Below are positions 1 through 5,837 of a DNA stretch of 5,883 nucleotides, piece after piece; positions within the stretch are counted from its first letter, which is position 1; every line of letters starts with the position of its first letter. The stretch is taken from contig NZ_CAHJWX010000147.1 of NCBI RefSeq assembly GCF_903643065.1, positions 1 to 5,883 of the forward strand, read 5' to 3'. The DNA comes from Sphingomonas bacterium. GTDB lineage: Bacteria > Pseudomonadota > Alphaproteobacteria > Sphingomonadales > Sphingomonadaceae. The notes below the pieces were generated by a model, which searched no databases, was not told the origin of the DNA, and saw only the letters and a list, made by a program, of their open reading frames with translations. The translations under genes and the position numbers were made by a program.

Positions 1-3
1 TAG

Positions 4-1245
4 CGGCTGCGCCCCGCCGCGCTCGCCGACGTCGTCGGCCAGGAACACCTCACCGGCCCGGACGGCGCGATCGGGCGCATGGTCGCCGCCGGCCGCCTGT
101 CATCGCTGATCCTGTGGGGGCCGCCCGGCACCGGCAAGACCACGATCGCGCGCCTGCTCGCCGATGCGGTCGGCTTGCGCTTCGTCCCCATCTCCGCCGT
201 CTTCTCGGGTGTCGCGGACCTCAAGCGCGTCTTCGCCGAGGCGAAGGACCACGCGCGGGCCGGCCAGCGCACGCTGCTGTTCGTGGACGAGATCCATCGC
301 TTCAACCGCGCGCAGCAGGACGGCTTCCTGCCCTTCGTCGAGGACGGCACGGTGACGCTGGTCGGCGCCACCACCGAGAACCCGTCCTTCGAGCTCAACG
401 CTGCGCTGCTCTCCCGCGCGCAGGTATTGGTGCTGCGCCGCCTCGACGTCGACTCGCTCGAACGCCTGCTGGCCCGCGCCGAGGCGATCACCGGTCCGCT
501 CCCGCTCGAGCTCCAGGCGCGCGACGCGCTGCTCGCGGCGGCGGACGGCGATGGGCGCTTCCTGCTCAACCAGGCGGAAACGATCGCCGCCGCTGGCCTC
601 GCCGAGCCGCTCGATCCCGCCGGGCTGGGCGGGTTCCTGCAACGCCGCGTGGCCGTCTACGACAAGGACCGGGAGGGCCATTACGGCGTCATCTCCGCGC
701 TCCACAAGTCGATCCGCGGCTCCGACCCGCAGGCCGCGCTCTATTATCTCGCGCGCATGCTCACCGCCGGGGAGGAGCCGCTATACGTGCTGCGCCGCCT
801 CACCCGCGCGGCGGTGGAGGACATCGGCCTCGCCGATCCTCAGGCGCTCCGGCAATGCCTCGCGGCCAAGGACGCCTACGACTTCCTGGGCTCGCCCGAA
901 GGCGAACTGGCGATCGCGCAGGCCTGCCTGTACCTCGCCACCGCGCCCAAATCGAACCGGGTGTACCTGGCGCAGAAGGCGGCGTGGGCGAGCGCCAGGG
1001 AGCACGGCTCGCTCAGCCCGCCCGCTCACATCCTCGGCGCGCCCACCAAGCTGATGCGCGATCTCGGCTACGGCCAGGGCTACGCCTACGATCACGACAC
1101 GCCCGACGCCTTTTCAGGCGCGGATTATTGGCCCGACGGCCTGGCCCCCCAGACCTATTACGAACCCACCGATCGCGGCTTCGAGCAACGGATCGCCGAG
1201 CGGATGGCATGGTGGGCGGAGCGGCGCTCGACACGGAATGACTAG
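4..1245 (+). CDS. rarA: Replication-associated recombination protein A (RarA/MgsA), 5'-partial AAA+ ATPase
   Basis: RarA is a cytoplasmic AAA+ ATPase related to clamp loaders that acts at stalled or gapped replication forks. Conserved coding sequence is already present at base 4 (RLRP, then VVGQEHL, the N-terminal AAA+ box), so the true start lies left of the window. The first ATG, at 79, has no ribosome binding site and would remove this box. Counting from ATG 79, the Walker A motif GPPGTGKT is at 14-21, Walker B LLFVDE at 66-71, sensor 1 around GATTEN (96-101), the SR arginine finger at 112-113, and a sensor-2-like DGDGR at 156-160. The MgsA-type C-terminal tetramerisation region runs from about DKDREGHYG (195-203) to the end. 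The family is usually about 430-450 residues; 413 are visible here, so few are missing. An in-frame TAG fills bases 1-3 and may be a mutation or a sequence-end error. The gene ends with TAG at 1243-1245, at the usual family terminus. Confidence 0.93.
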   Translation, partial: RLRPAALADVVGQEHLTGPDGAIGRMVAAGRLSSLILWGPPGTGKTTIARLLADAVGLRFVPISAVFSGVADLKRVFAEAKDHARAGQRTLLFVDEIHRFNRAQQDGFLPFVEDGTVTLVGATTENPSFELNAALLSRAQVLVLRRLDVDSLERLLARAEAITGPLPLELQARDALLAAADGDGRFLLNQAETIAAAGLAEPLDPAGLGGFLQRRVAVYDKDREGHYGVISALHKSIRGSDPQAALYYLARMLTAGEEPLYVLRRLTRAAVEDIGLADPQALRQCLAAKDAYDFLGSPEGELAIAQACLYLATAPKSNRVYLAQKAAWASAREHGSLSPPAHILGAPTKLMRDLGYGQGYAYDHDTPDAFSGADYWPDGLAPQTYYEPTDRGFEQRIAERMAWWAERRSTRND

Positions 1246-1257
1246 CCGCGTCGCCCG

Positions 1258-1313
1258 CCTGCCCGGCGCACGCCGGCGCCCAGTCACGATGGACCGGGCC
1301 GGTGCTTCCCGGC
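1258..1313. repeat. GC-rich inverted repeats in the convergent intergenic region, possibly a degenerate REP-like element
   Basis: This lies between the ends of rarA and the convergent small gene. CCGGCG (1263-1268) and CGCCGG (1271-1276) form a perfect dyad with a 2-base gap. ACCGG/CCGGT (1293-1297, 1299-1303) form another around a central G. GCCGG/CCGGC (1298-1302, 1309-1313) can form a hairpin with a 6-base loop. On the reverse strand the stretch translates as DWAPACAG, a peptide often produced by translating palindromic extragenic repeats in proteobacteria. No T-run follows any stem, so an intrinsic terminator is not supported. The rest of the 160-base gap shows nothing recognisable. Confirming a repeat family requires finding other copies in the genome. 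Confidence 0.35.
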
Positions 1314-1405
1314 AAGCAGGGGTCACAACATAGAACGGGCACAGATAGACGCTAAGCCGTCGCGCTGATCGCAGACGTGGTCATCTGGCCCGCAAGGACG
1401 AGAGG

Positions 1406-1777
1406 TTAGCTCAGGCGCTCCCGATAATGGCTGTCGCTGCGGATCGAGGTAGAGCCAACCTCAAGGCCAAAACGCTCGCAAACCGCTGCAATCCGTGCCG
1501 GCGTTTGCAGCCGCCGATCAGCATAAAGGACAAACCCACCCGGATCCTTCACGATCCGGCCGCGAGGGTGTTCGTCGTACTCGCTTGTGAGAATGGCGGC
1601 GGGAAGGCCATTCGCGTTAAGCCAGTGCCCGCCCGCCTGCTGCCATTGTTCCCAGTGTTCAGCATGCCCGCCATCATAGGTAAGGCAATCACCATATGGA
1701 GCAGCATGCTCCAGCTCGCATCCGGCAGCGACGAGCACATCGTCCACCATCCAGAATATACCGACCGCTTCCGTCAT
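1406..1777 (-). CDS. Small conserved protein of unknown function, 123 aa, last gene of the cassette
   Basis: I cannot assign a function. The protein has features I associate with a small conserved hypothetical family: GIFW near the start (6-9), YGDCLT (28-33), a Trp-rich HWEQWQ (41-46), YDEHPRGRIV (67-76), YADRRLQ (85-91) and a C-terminal DSHYR (115-119). It has no signal peptide or membrane segment, so it is probably cytosolic. The ATG at 1777 is chosen because GAGG lies 8 bases upstream; the ATG at codon 10 lacks such a site. That GAGG overlaps the TGA (1788-1790) ending the MBL reading frame, leaving a 10-base gap, so the two look translationally coupled and in one operon. If ribosomes stop at the amber codon at 1989-1991, this gene may lose coupled translation. 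It ends with TAA at 1406-1408, convergent with rarA. Possible roles are an accessory or regulator of the two nuclease-like proteins, or an unrelated passenger. Confidence 0.8.
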   Translation of the reverse strand: MTEAVGIFWMVDDVLVAAGCELEHAAPYGDCLTYDGGHAEHWEQWQQAGGHWLNANGLPAAILTSEYDEHPRGRIVKDPGGFVLYADRRLQTPARIAAVCERFGLEVGSTSIRSDSHYRERLS

Positions 1778-1792
1778 CAGCGTCGCCTCATG
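1778..1792 (-). promoter_or_regulatory. Overlapping stop codon and ribosome binding site (TGAGG) joining the MBL gene to the small gene
   Basis: On the minus strand the TGA that closes the MBL reading frame (1790-1788) shares its GA with GAGG, which sits 8 bases before the ATG at 1777. This is a typical re-initiation junction. It supports two conclusions: the two genes belong to one transcript, and the original end of the MBL gene was here rather than at the amber codon 200 bases earlier. Confidence 0.6.
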
Positions 1793-1988
1793 GAAGGACC
1801 CAAGACTCGCCGTCGGCGAGCCGGCGAACTGGCGGCAGCGGGATGGTCGGCTCGTCCCACGCGATCCCGTACACAGGTATCAAGGCTTTCGGTTCGATTG
1901 CAGCCGCGAAACGGGAAAGGTCGGCAGGGCTGGCATGGCCCGATGTATGCAGCTTGACCGTTCTCGCCCCGGCCGCCTGCGCGTGCGC
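1788..1988 (-). pseudogene. In-frame C-terminal remainder of the MBL-fold hydrolase, downstream of an amber codon
   Basis: Reading the minus strand past the TAG at 1991-1989 in the same frame gives 66 uninterrupted codons, then TGA at 1790-1788. Their product contains LHTSGHASPADL followed by ALIPVYGIAWDE and ends RRLADGESWVLP. HTSGHA is the conserved C-terminal motif of RNase J-like beta-CASP/MBL enzymes, where the chain returns to the MBL core and helps form the active site. No frame change is needed, so the interruption is a single nonsense codon, not a frameshift. The segment is outside the annotated ORF and would be translated only by readthrough, suppression or reversion. In RNase J the motif corresponding to PVYG is PVHGE, whose His binds metal; Tyr here would remove that ligand. 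Confidence 0.85.
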
Positions 1989-1991
1989 CTA
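1989..1991 (-). other. In-frame amber stop (TAG) inside the MBL hydrolase gene
   Basis: The minus-strand TAG separates residues ending DANSG from AHAQAAGARTVKLHTSGHA, both in one frame. Since family motifs lie on both sides, the codon interrupts rather than ends the gene. It could be a natural nonsense mutation, a base-call or assembly error, or a readthrough site. No suppressor tRNA is visible in this window. Confidence 0.85.
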
Positions 1992-3038
1992 TCCCGAGTT
2001 CGCGTCGTCGGGATCGAGATAGCCGCTCCAGTTGGAGGAGGCGTATGCGTCTTTCGAGGTGAAGCCGAGACCGGCGCGGTCGAAATCCCGCACCATCGAG
2101 TCTCGGAGCATGATGATCGCCCGGTCCTTCACCAAGCGCGCTCGCGACGTGGCGAACGGACTGGTCGCCATCTCGGTGACGAACGCCTCTCGGCCCTGCC
2201 GAGCGTAGAGGCGCTTGCCCCCGGGCGTGATGACCACTTTCAGTTCCGGAAAGTCCGGGCCGGGCACGGGCAAGCGGGTCCCGTTCGCGATCCGGCGGAG
2301 CACATCGGCACCGTAGAGATCGACGACCAACTTGCGGCCGGTTCGTCGCGCGGCTCGAAACAGGGTCACGGTGCGATCAATGTTCTGGGCAGACCATTGC
2401 ACGAAGACGTGCCGGGGAGTCCTATTCGCCAGCTCGACGAACGCATCCTCCAGCTCGGCTTCGCTGATGACGGGCTTGTCCGTGCCCAGATTCGTGCCTT
2501 CCATGATGAGCACGTCAATGTCCTTTGGCGGGGAGGCTATCATCGTCTCCACCAGCCGAGCCTTGCGGCCGTGCACGCGAAAGTCGCCACTGTAGAGGAT
2601 GCGTCCGCCTGCTCCTCCGATCAGCAACATATAGGCGTCGGGTGCCGAATGATCGGTCAGGTACGGGGTAATGGTGAAGCCGCCGATGGCGAACGGTTTC
2701 GAGCGGCTATTCCAGCTGTGCATCGGCCGGGCGATGCTACCGCCGAACAGCTCGGCCGACAGGCGCATCAGCTCCGCCGCTTTCTCGCCTGTCCAGATCG
2801 GCCAATCGGCCGGCAACTCATTGATCAGACCCCAATGATCCATGTGAGAGTGGCTGAACAGCACGGTAGCCGGGCGGGCCAGATCCAAGGTCGACGGAAG
2901 CAACCCGGTCGCCTCACGTGGGGCGTCTAGCGGACGACCTGCGTCTAGGATCAGGCGTTCTCCGTCGTGGCTCCCGATCTCGATACACGACCCTCCAATC
3001 GACTGGGTGCCTCGATGAACGGTGAGCGTGACCGTCAT
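1989..3038 (-). CDS. MBL-fold metallo-hydrolase, RNase J/beta-CASP-like, truncated by an amber codon
   Basis: This is a probable metal-dependent nuclease or phosphodiesterase of the RNase J/SNM1-like group, cytosolic. The 349 residues contain LDAG (31-34), the zinc-binding HSHMDH (63-68), TDHSAPDAY with His130, and SGDFR with Asp152. EGTNLG (180-185) resembles the first beta-CASP acidic motif. The middle (about 180-330) fits a beta-CASP insert. It starts at ATG 3038, whose first bases overlap the TGA of the upstream PD-(D/E)xK gene (ATGA), so the two are translated from one mRNA. No strong ribosome binding site precedes it, which fits coupling. The frame stops at TAG (1991-1989) just after WSGYLDP, where relatives continue for another 60-90 residues with HTSGHA. 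That tail is still present in frame downstream, so the normal product would be about 416 codons. The truncated form probably lacks a complete active site. A class B beta-lactamase is unlikely: the His130/Asp152 motifs are of RNase J type and there is no export signal. Confidence 0.85.
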   Translation of the reverse strand: MTVTLTVHRGTQSIGGSCIEIGSHDGERLILDAGRPLDAPREATGLLPSTLDLARPATVLFSHSHMDHWGLINELPADWPIWTGEKAAELMRLSAELFGGSIARPMHSWNSRSKPFAIGGFTITPYLTDHSAPDAYMLLIGGAGGRILYSGDFRVHGRKARLVETMIASPPKDIDVLIMEGTNLGTDKPVISEAELEDAFVELANRTPRHVFVQWSAQNIDRTVTLFRAARRTGRKLVVDLYGADVLRRIANGTRLPVPGPDFPELKVVITPGGKRLYARQGREAFVTEMATSPFATSRARLVKDRAIIMLRDSMVRDFDRAGLGFTSKDAYASSNWSGYLDPDDANSG

Positions 3039-4054
3039 CCGGACACCGGCGTCGTCGGAAGCAGGGGCAGAACGGGTCCATCATGGTCGGGACCGACCTC
3101 ATGCACCTGGATATCGGCCCGATCGAGCTTGAGGCGATGATCCTTCCTGGCGAAGCTCGCTGCCGATTGCGCCATTCGGCTGCTGGCGATCCGTTCCGGA
3201 GAACCGTCCGGCCAGTAGTTTCCGATCACAATCCCCGGCTGCACGATCACGGTCGGAGCATCGAGTTCAGCCAGCGCCTTCCAGATCGCTACGCATTCCG
3301 GATCGCTTGCGCCGCTCTCTCGGAACACTCGATAAGCCACCAGCAGCCCAGTCGCGGTGTTCCGATATGCCTGCTGCACTTGAGCAATACGGCCGCTCTC
3401 CTCCATCCAGCGCACATATTTTCCGAGCTGCTTAACAACCCTCGGCGCGGTATCCCCGCTCGCGCGGAGTTCCGGGTTGTTGGCGCATTTGGCCTCCCAG
3501 AAGGCGATTGAAGGCGGTTCGCCGTTCACGCATTGCGCGACCACGAGGTCCATACGGGGTGCTACCCGCTCGCTGCCGGGAAGATCGCTCGCCGGCAGAC
3601 CCATTTCGAGGTCGATCACTCCTGGATTGGCGGTAATCAGGTCATCGACGAAGCGCTTTTCTGCGGAGGCATAGCTTTCCGCCGTCTCGATCCAGCCCGC
3701 CACCAAGCTGCCAGTTGCCGGGTGGGCAAGAGCTTTGGCGTCATAGTCTTCGTAGCCCTGCACGGGAGGAGCGCCGTTGCCCTCTCGCTCCTTCCGCCGA
3801 CCAGAGGTGTAAGCCTTGTGGACCGAGAGTTTCGGACCGTTTCGGCCGATGGACAATTTGGCAACTGATTGCCCCTTGATGTAGAAGTTGAGATAGCTGT
3901 CACGCAGCCCGAGCCTCAGCACTGCCTCTCCGACCGACATCTCTCCCGGCAAGCTCCAGCGATTGAAAAGCGTGCGGACTGCATTGTTGGGGCTGCTGTT
4001 CGCATCCCACTCGGCAAGGGCGTTTACCGCGAACGAGCGGGCAAATGTCGGCAT
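3035..4054 (-). CDS. PD-(D/E)xK nuclease-like protein, first gene of the cassette
   Basis: This 339-residue cytosolic protein is probably a DNA-cutting enzyme with a restriction-endonuclease-like core; no gene name is recognised. Numbering from ATG 4054: a helix with Glu133 (SAEKRFV) precedes RMDLVV with Asp169, then FWEAK with Glu187 and Lys189, then KQLGKY with Gln209 and Tyr213. D...ExK followed about 20 residues later by QxxxY is the arrangement of RecB/Cas4-type PD-(D/E)xK nucleases. Residues 1-85 form a separate N-terminal region containing NFYIKGQSVAKL, perhaps for substrate or partner recognition. The start is ATG 4054 because GGAGG lies 5 bases upstream; a TTG at 4066 would add four residues but has no such site. 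The stop TGA (3037-3035) overlaps the ATG of the MBL gene, so the proteins are likely made in linked amounts. Nuclease activity is inferred from motifs; the fold assignment is fairly firm, the target is unknown. Confidence 0.82.
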   Translation of the reverse strand: MPTFARSFAVNALAEWDANSSPNNAVRTLFNRWSLPGEMSVGEAVLRLGLRDSYLNFYIKGQSVAKLSIGRNGPKLSVHKAYTSGRRKEREGNGAPPVQGYEDYDAKALAHPATGSLVAGWIETAESYASAEKRFVDDLITANPGVIDLEMGLPASDLPGSERVAPRMDLVVAQCVNGEPPSIAFWEAKCANNPELRASGDTAPRVVKQLGKYVRWMEESGRIAQVQQAYRNTATGLLVAYRVFRESGASDPECVAIWKALAELDAPTVIVQPGIVIGNYWPDGSPERIASSRMAQSAASFARKDHRLKLDRADIQVHEVGPDHDGPVLPLLPTTPVSG

Positions 4055-4066
4055 CGTTTCCTCCAA
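4055..4066 (-). promoter_or_regulatory. Strong ribosome binding site (GGAGG) of the PD-(D/E)xK gene
   Basis: The minus strand reads GGAGGAAACG immediately before ATG 4054, a near-consensus Shine-Dalgarno site with 5-base spacing. It decides the start in favour of ATG 4054 over the in-frame TTG at 4066. It is the strongest such site in the cassette, as expected for the lead gene of an operon. Confidence 0.75.
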
Positions 4067-4117
4067 AGAGCGATATTCATTTCAGCAGGCGAGATATTTA
4101 CACCAGCGGACAATAAA

Positions 4118-4142
4118 GCCGGGATGTTGCTGCCCGGCAACA
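4118..4142. repeat. Two overlapping, mutually exclusive hairpins upstream of the cassette
   Basis: GCCGGG (4118-4123) pairs with CCCGGC (4133-4138) across a 9-base loop. TGTTGC (4125-4130) pairs with GCAACA (4137-4142) across a 6-base loop. The pairings share bases and cannot coexist on one strand. If the minus-strand transcript begins upstream, this would lie in the leader of the PD-(D/E)xK gene about 65-90 bases before its start and could switch between folds. No T-run follows either stem. It may also simply be a DNA-binding site. Confidence 0.45.
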
Positions 4143-4150
4143 CTCGATAG

Positions 4151-4192
4151 CGGCAACCGCCTGAGCCTCTCCTCGAAGAGTAGTGGTTGCCG
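4151..4192. repeat. 42-base interrupted inverted repeat in the divergent intergenic region
   Basis: CGGCAACC (4151-4158) is the exact reverse complement of GGTTGCCG (4185-4192). Inside it CTCT (4167-4170) can pair with AGAG (4177-4180) around a 6-base loop, giving a two-part stem with an unequal internal loop. CGGCAAC occurs again directly at 4135-4141, so the same heptamer appears twice direct and once inverted within 60 bases. The function is not known; regulator binding sites or a structured leader are possible. Confidence 0.5.
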
Positions 4193-4198
4193 TTCTGC

Positions 4199-4218
4199 CG
4201 GAAAACACCTGTTTTCCG
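4199..4218. promoter_or_regulatory. Perfect 9-bp-arm palindrome between divergent genes, candidate operator
   Basis: CGGAAAACA (4199-4207) and TGTTTTCCG (4210-4218) are exact reverse complements separated by CC. The A/T-rich arms stand out in GC-rich surroundings. It lies between the divergent starts at 4054 and 4326, about 145 and 107 bases away. This is where a dimeric transcription factor controlling one or both genes could bind. The 2-base gap is too tight for a normal RNA hairpin loop, favouring a protein-binding site over a terminator. No convincing -35/-10 pair was found on either strand nearby. The remainder up to the serine hydrolase ribosome binding site shows nothing recognisable. 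Confidence 0.5.
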
Positions 4219-4325
4219 ACACCCTCGGCCGAACCGCTGACCCGATCCCGTCATACCATGACATCATTGCACCCTCGACCCCGCCGCCCCACCAGTCTGG
4301 CGTTGTCAGGAAGCCGGAGACTCTC

Positions 4326-5837
4326 ATGGTTGCGCGTGAACATCGTCACCTTCGGGCACGCGTCGCGGCCCAGATCGGACTGCTCGCCATGGCGTTCGCG
4401 CCGGCGCGGGCGCAGCATGTCCCGCCCGCCGACAACGCCCGCTACGCCCGCGCGATCGCGGCGGGGTACAAGGCGCTGACCTACTGCAACGGCATCTTCG
4501 CCGCCGGGCGGATACCGGCGCAGATCGACACGGATGAGCTGGCGGGCATCTATCCCGAATATGACGCGCTCGTGCCGACGCTGAAGGCAACAGTCAATCC
4601 ATACGGCGCGACAGTGTACGTCGACTTCGACGACCTCCTGTCACCGCGCAGCGCCTCGTGGTGGCCGCAGACTGGGTGTACGTTGGGACCCATCGGCGGG
4701 CAGCCGCAACCAAGTCACGAATACCTCCTCCCTGGCGTGAAACCGCCGGCTGCTCCCACCGAACCGCGATGGGGCGGGAAGAGTGGCCGCGACATGCCGC
4801 CGTTGCTGCTCGACTACGATCCGCCATGGGCGGCTCCCGCACCGGGCGGTCCCGATTCGCGGCCTTGGCCGATGGGCGATGCGAGGATCAGGCCAGCTCC
4901 GAAGTCGCGGCTAGGTGCTGCCGTCGGCCACGCGTTCGAAGGCGGCTACGGAATCGGCGTCAAGACGATCGGGGTGGTCGTCGTGCTTGACGGCAAGCTC
5001 GTTGCCGAGCGGTACGGTTCCGGCTGGGGACCCTTCACCAGCAATCGCACCTGGTCCGCCGCGAAGAGCCTGGCGGGGACGCTGGTAGGATTGGCGAGCG
5101 CGGAAACACCTGGGAAACTGGACGTCAAGGCACCTGCTTCGATCTCGCAATGGCAGGGCCGTGATCCGATGGACGAGCGCCGCAGGATCAAGCTTGATCA
5201 TCTCCTGCGTATGACATCCGGCCTGCACACCGACTCCGCGGGCAATCGTACGGACGCGATCTACTTCGGTGGCACCGCAGTGGACGAGCAGGCCGTGGGA
5301 TCGCCTCTGGAAGCGGAGCCGGGCAGGCGCTTCCGCTACGCCAACGATGACATCCTCCTGGCGATGATGGCGGTGCGACAGGCGATCGACGATCCCGCCT
5401 ATACCATGCTCCCCACCAAGCTCTTCGCCGCGCTCGGGATGACGCACACTCAGGCAGGGGTGGACCCGCACGGCAATTACATCCTCTCCTCGCAGGTCTG
5501 GTCCACCGCGCGCGACCTCGCCCGGCTTGGCCAGTTCTGGCTTCAGGACGGCGTCTGGCAGGGCCAGCGCCTCCTGCCCGAAGGCTGGGTCAAATACATG
5601 ACGACCCCTTCCGGCCCACAGCCCGCCGACGGCCCCGGCTATGGCGCGACGATGTGGCTGTTCGGGCCCAAACAGGGCCTCCCCGCCGGCAGCTTCGCCG
5701 CGATTGGCAATCGCGGGCAATACGTCATGGTCGTGCCGTCCGAGCATCTCGTCGTCGTCCGGCGCGGCGAGGACCCGGGCGCCGCCCGCTTCGACATCGC
5801 CCGCTTCACCGCCGACGTGATCGCGGCCGCGCGCTGA
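4326..5837 (+). CDS. Exported serine hydrolase, beta-lactamase/penicillin-binding fold
   Basis: This is a 503-residue secreted or periplasmic enzyme of the serine beta-lactamase/DD-peptidase/esterase superfamily (class C-like); the substrate cannot be told from sequence. The start at ATG 4326 is chosen because GGAG lies 6 bases upstream and the protein then begins with a signal peptide: basic residues up to Arg12, hydrophobic VAAQIGLLAMAFAP, and an ARA|Q cleavage site after residue 29. Residues 30 to about 200 form an extra N-terminal region, with Cys58 and Cys121 that might form a disulfide and a Pro-rich linker. The catalytic core follows: SAAK with nucleophile Ser244 and Lys247, YAN with Tyr338 and Asn340, and GNRGQY (461-466) in the position of the third active-site motif. 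All three are intact. Upstream in-frame sequence to 3963 is antisense to the PD-(D/E)xK gene and is not part of this gene. High-GC codon use matches rarA, suggesting a resident chromosomal gene. Confidence 0.9.
   Translation: MVAREHRHLRARVAAQIGLLAMAFAPARAQHVPPADNARYARAIAAGYKALTYCNGIFAAGRIPAQIDTDELAGIYPEYDALVPTLKATVNPYGATVYVDFDDLLSPRSASWWPQTGCTLGPIGGQPQPSHEYLLPGVKPPAAPTEPRWGGKSGRDMPPLLLDYDPPWAAPAPGGPDSRPWPMGDARIRPAPKSRLGAAVGHAFEGGYGIGVKTIGVVVVLDGKLVAERYGSGWGPFTSNRTWSAAKSLAGTLVGLASAETPGKLDVKAPASISQWQGRDPMDERRRIKLDHLLRMTSGLHTDSAGNRTDAIYFGGTAVDEQAVGSPLEAEPGRRFRYANDDILLAMMAVRQAIDDPAYTMLPTKLFAALGMTHTQAGVDPHGNYILSSQVWSTARDLARLGQFWLQDGVWQGQRLLPEGWVKYMTTPSGPQPADGPGYGATMWLFGPKQGLPAGSFAAIGNRGQYVMVVPSEHLVVVRRGEDPGAARFDIARFTADVIAAAR

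Noticed and set aside
114..1241. Alternative-frame open frames across rarA, including Arg/Ala/Gly-rich ones
   Set aside because: These are shadow frames of a high-GC gene; only the RarA frame carries AAA+ motifs.
1..1991. Genome-wide recoding of TAG as a sense codon
   Set aside because: rarA ends with TAG at its normal family terminus, and reading on to TGA at 1366-1368 gives 40 codons without family similarity. No suppressor tRNA is visible. Two independent events or errors are simpler.
1935..2930. Plus-strand 331-codon open frame
   Set aside because: It is the complement of the MBL hydrolase gene, which has clear catalytic motifs; the plus-strand product has no recognisable domain.
4055..4110. 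Sigma-70-type promoter around the minus-strand TAAATA
   Set aside because: No -35 hexamer at suitable spacing was found; the A/T-rich run alone is not sufficient.
1304..4141. Matching segments GCTTCCCGGCAAG (1304) and GCTGCCCGGCAAC (4129) as direct repeats flanking the cassette
   Set aside because: The match is short, imperfect and GC-rich, so chance is likely, and no integrase or transposase accompanies it.
3963..4325. In-frame 121-codon extension upstream of the serine hydrolase start
   Set aside because: It runs antisense through the PD-(D/E)xK gene and the repeat-rich intergenic region, and it would bury the signal peptide inside the protein. ATG 4326 has a good ribosome binding site and begins the signal peptide.
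4911..5747. Minus-strand 278-codon open frame opposite the serine hydrolase
   Set aside because: It lies wholly opposite a gene with intact SxxK and YxN motifs and has no recognisable domain.
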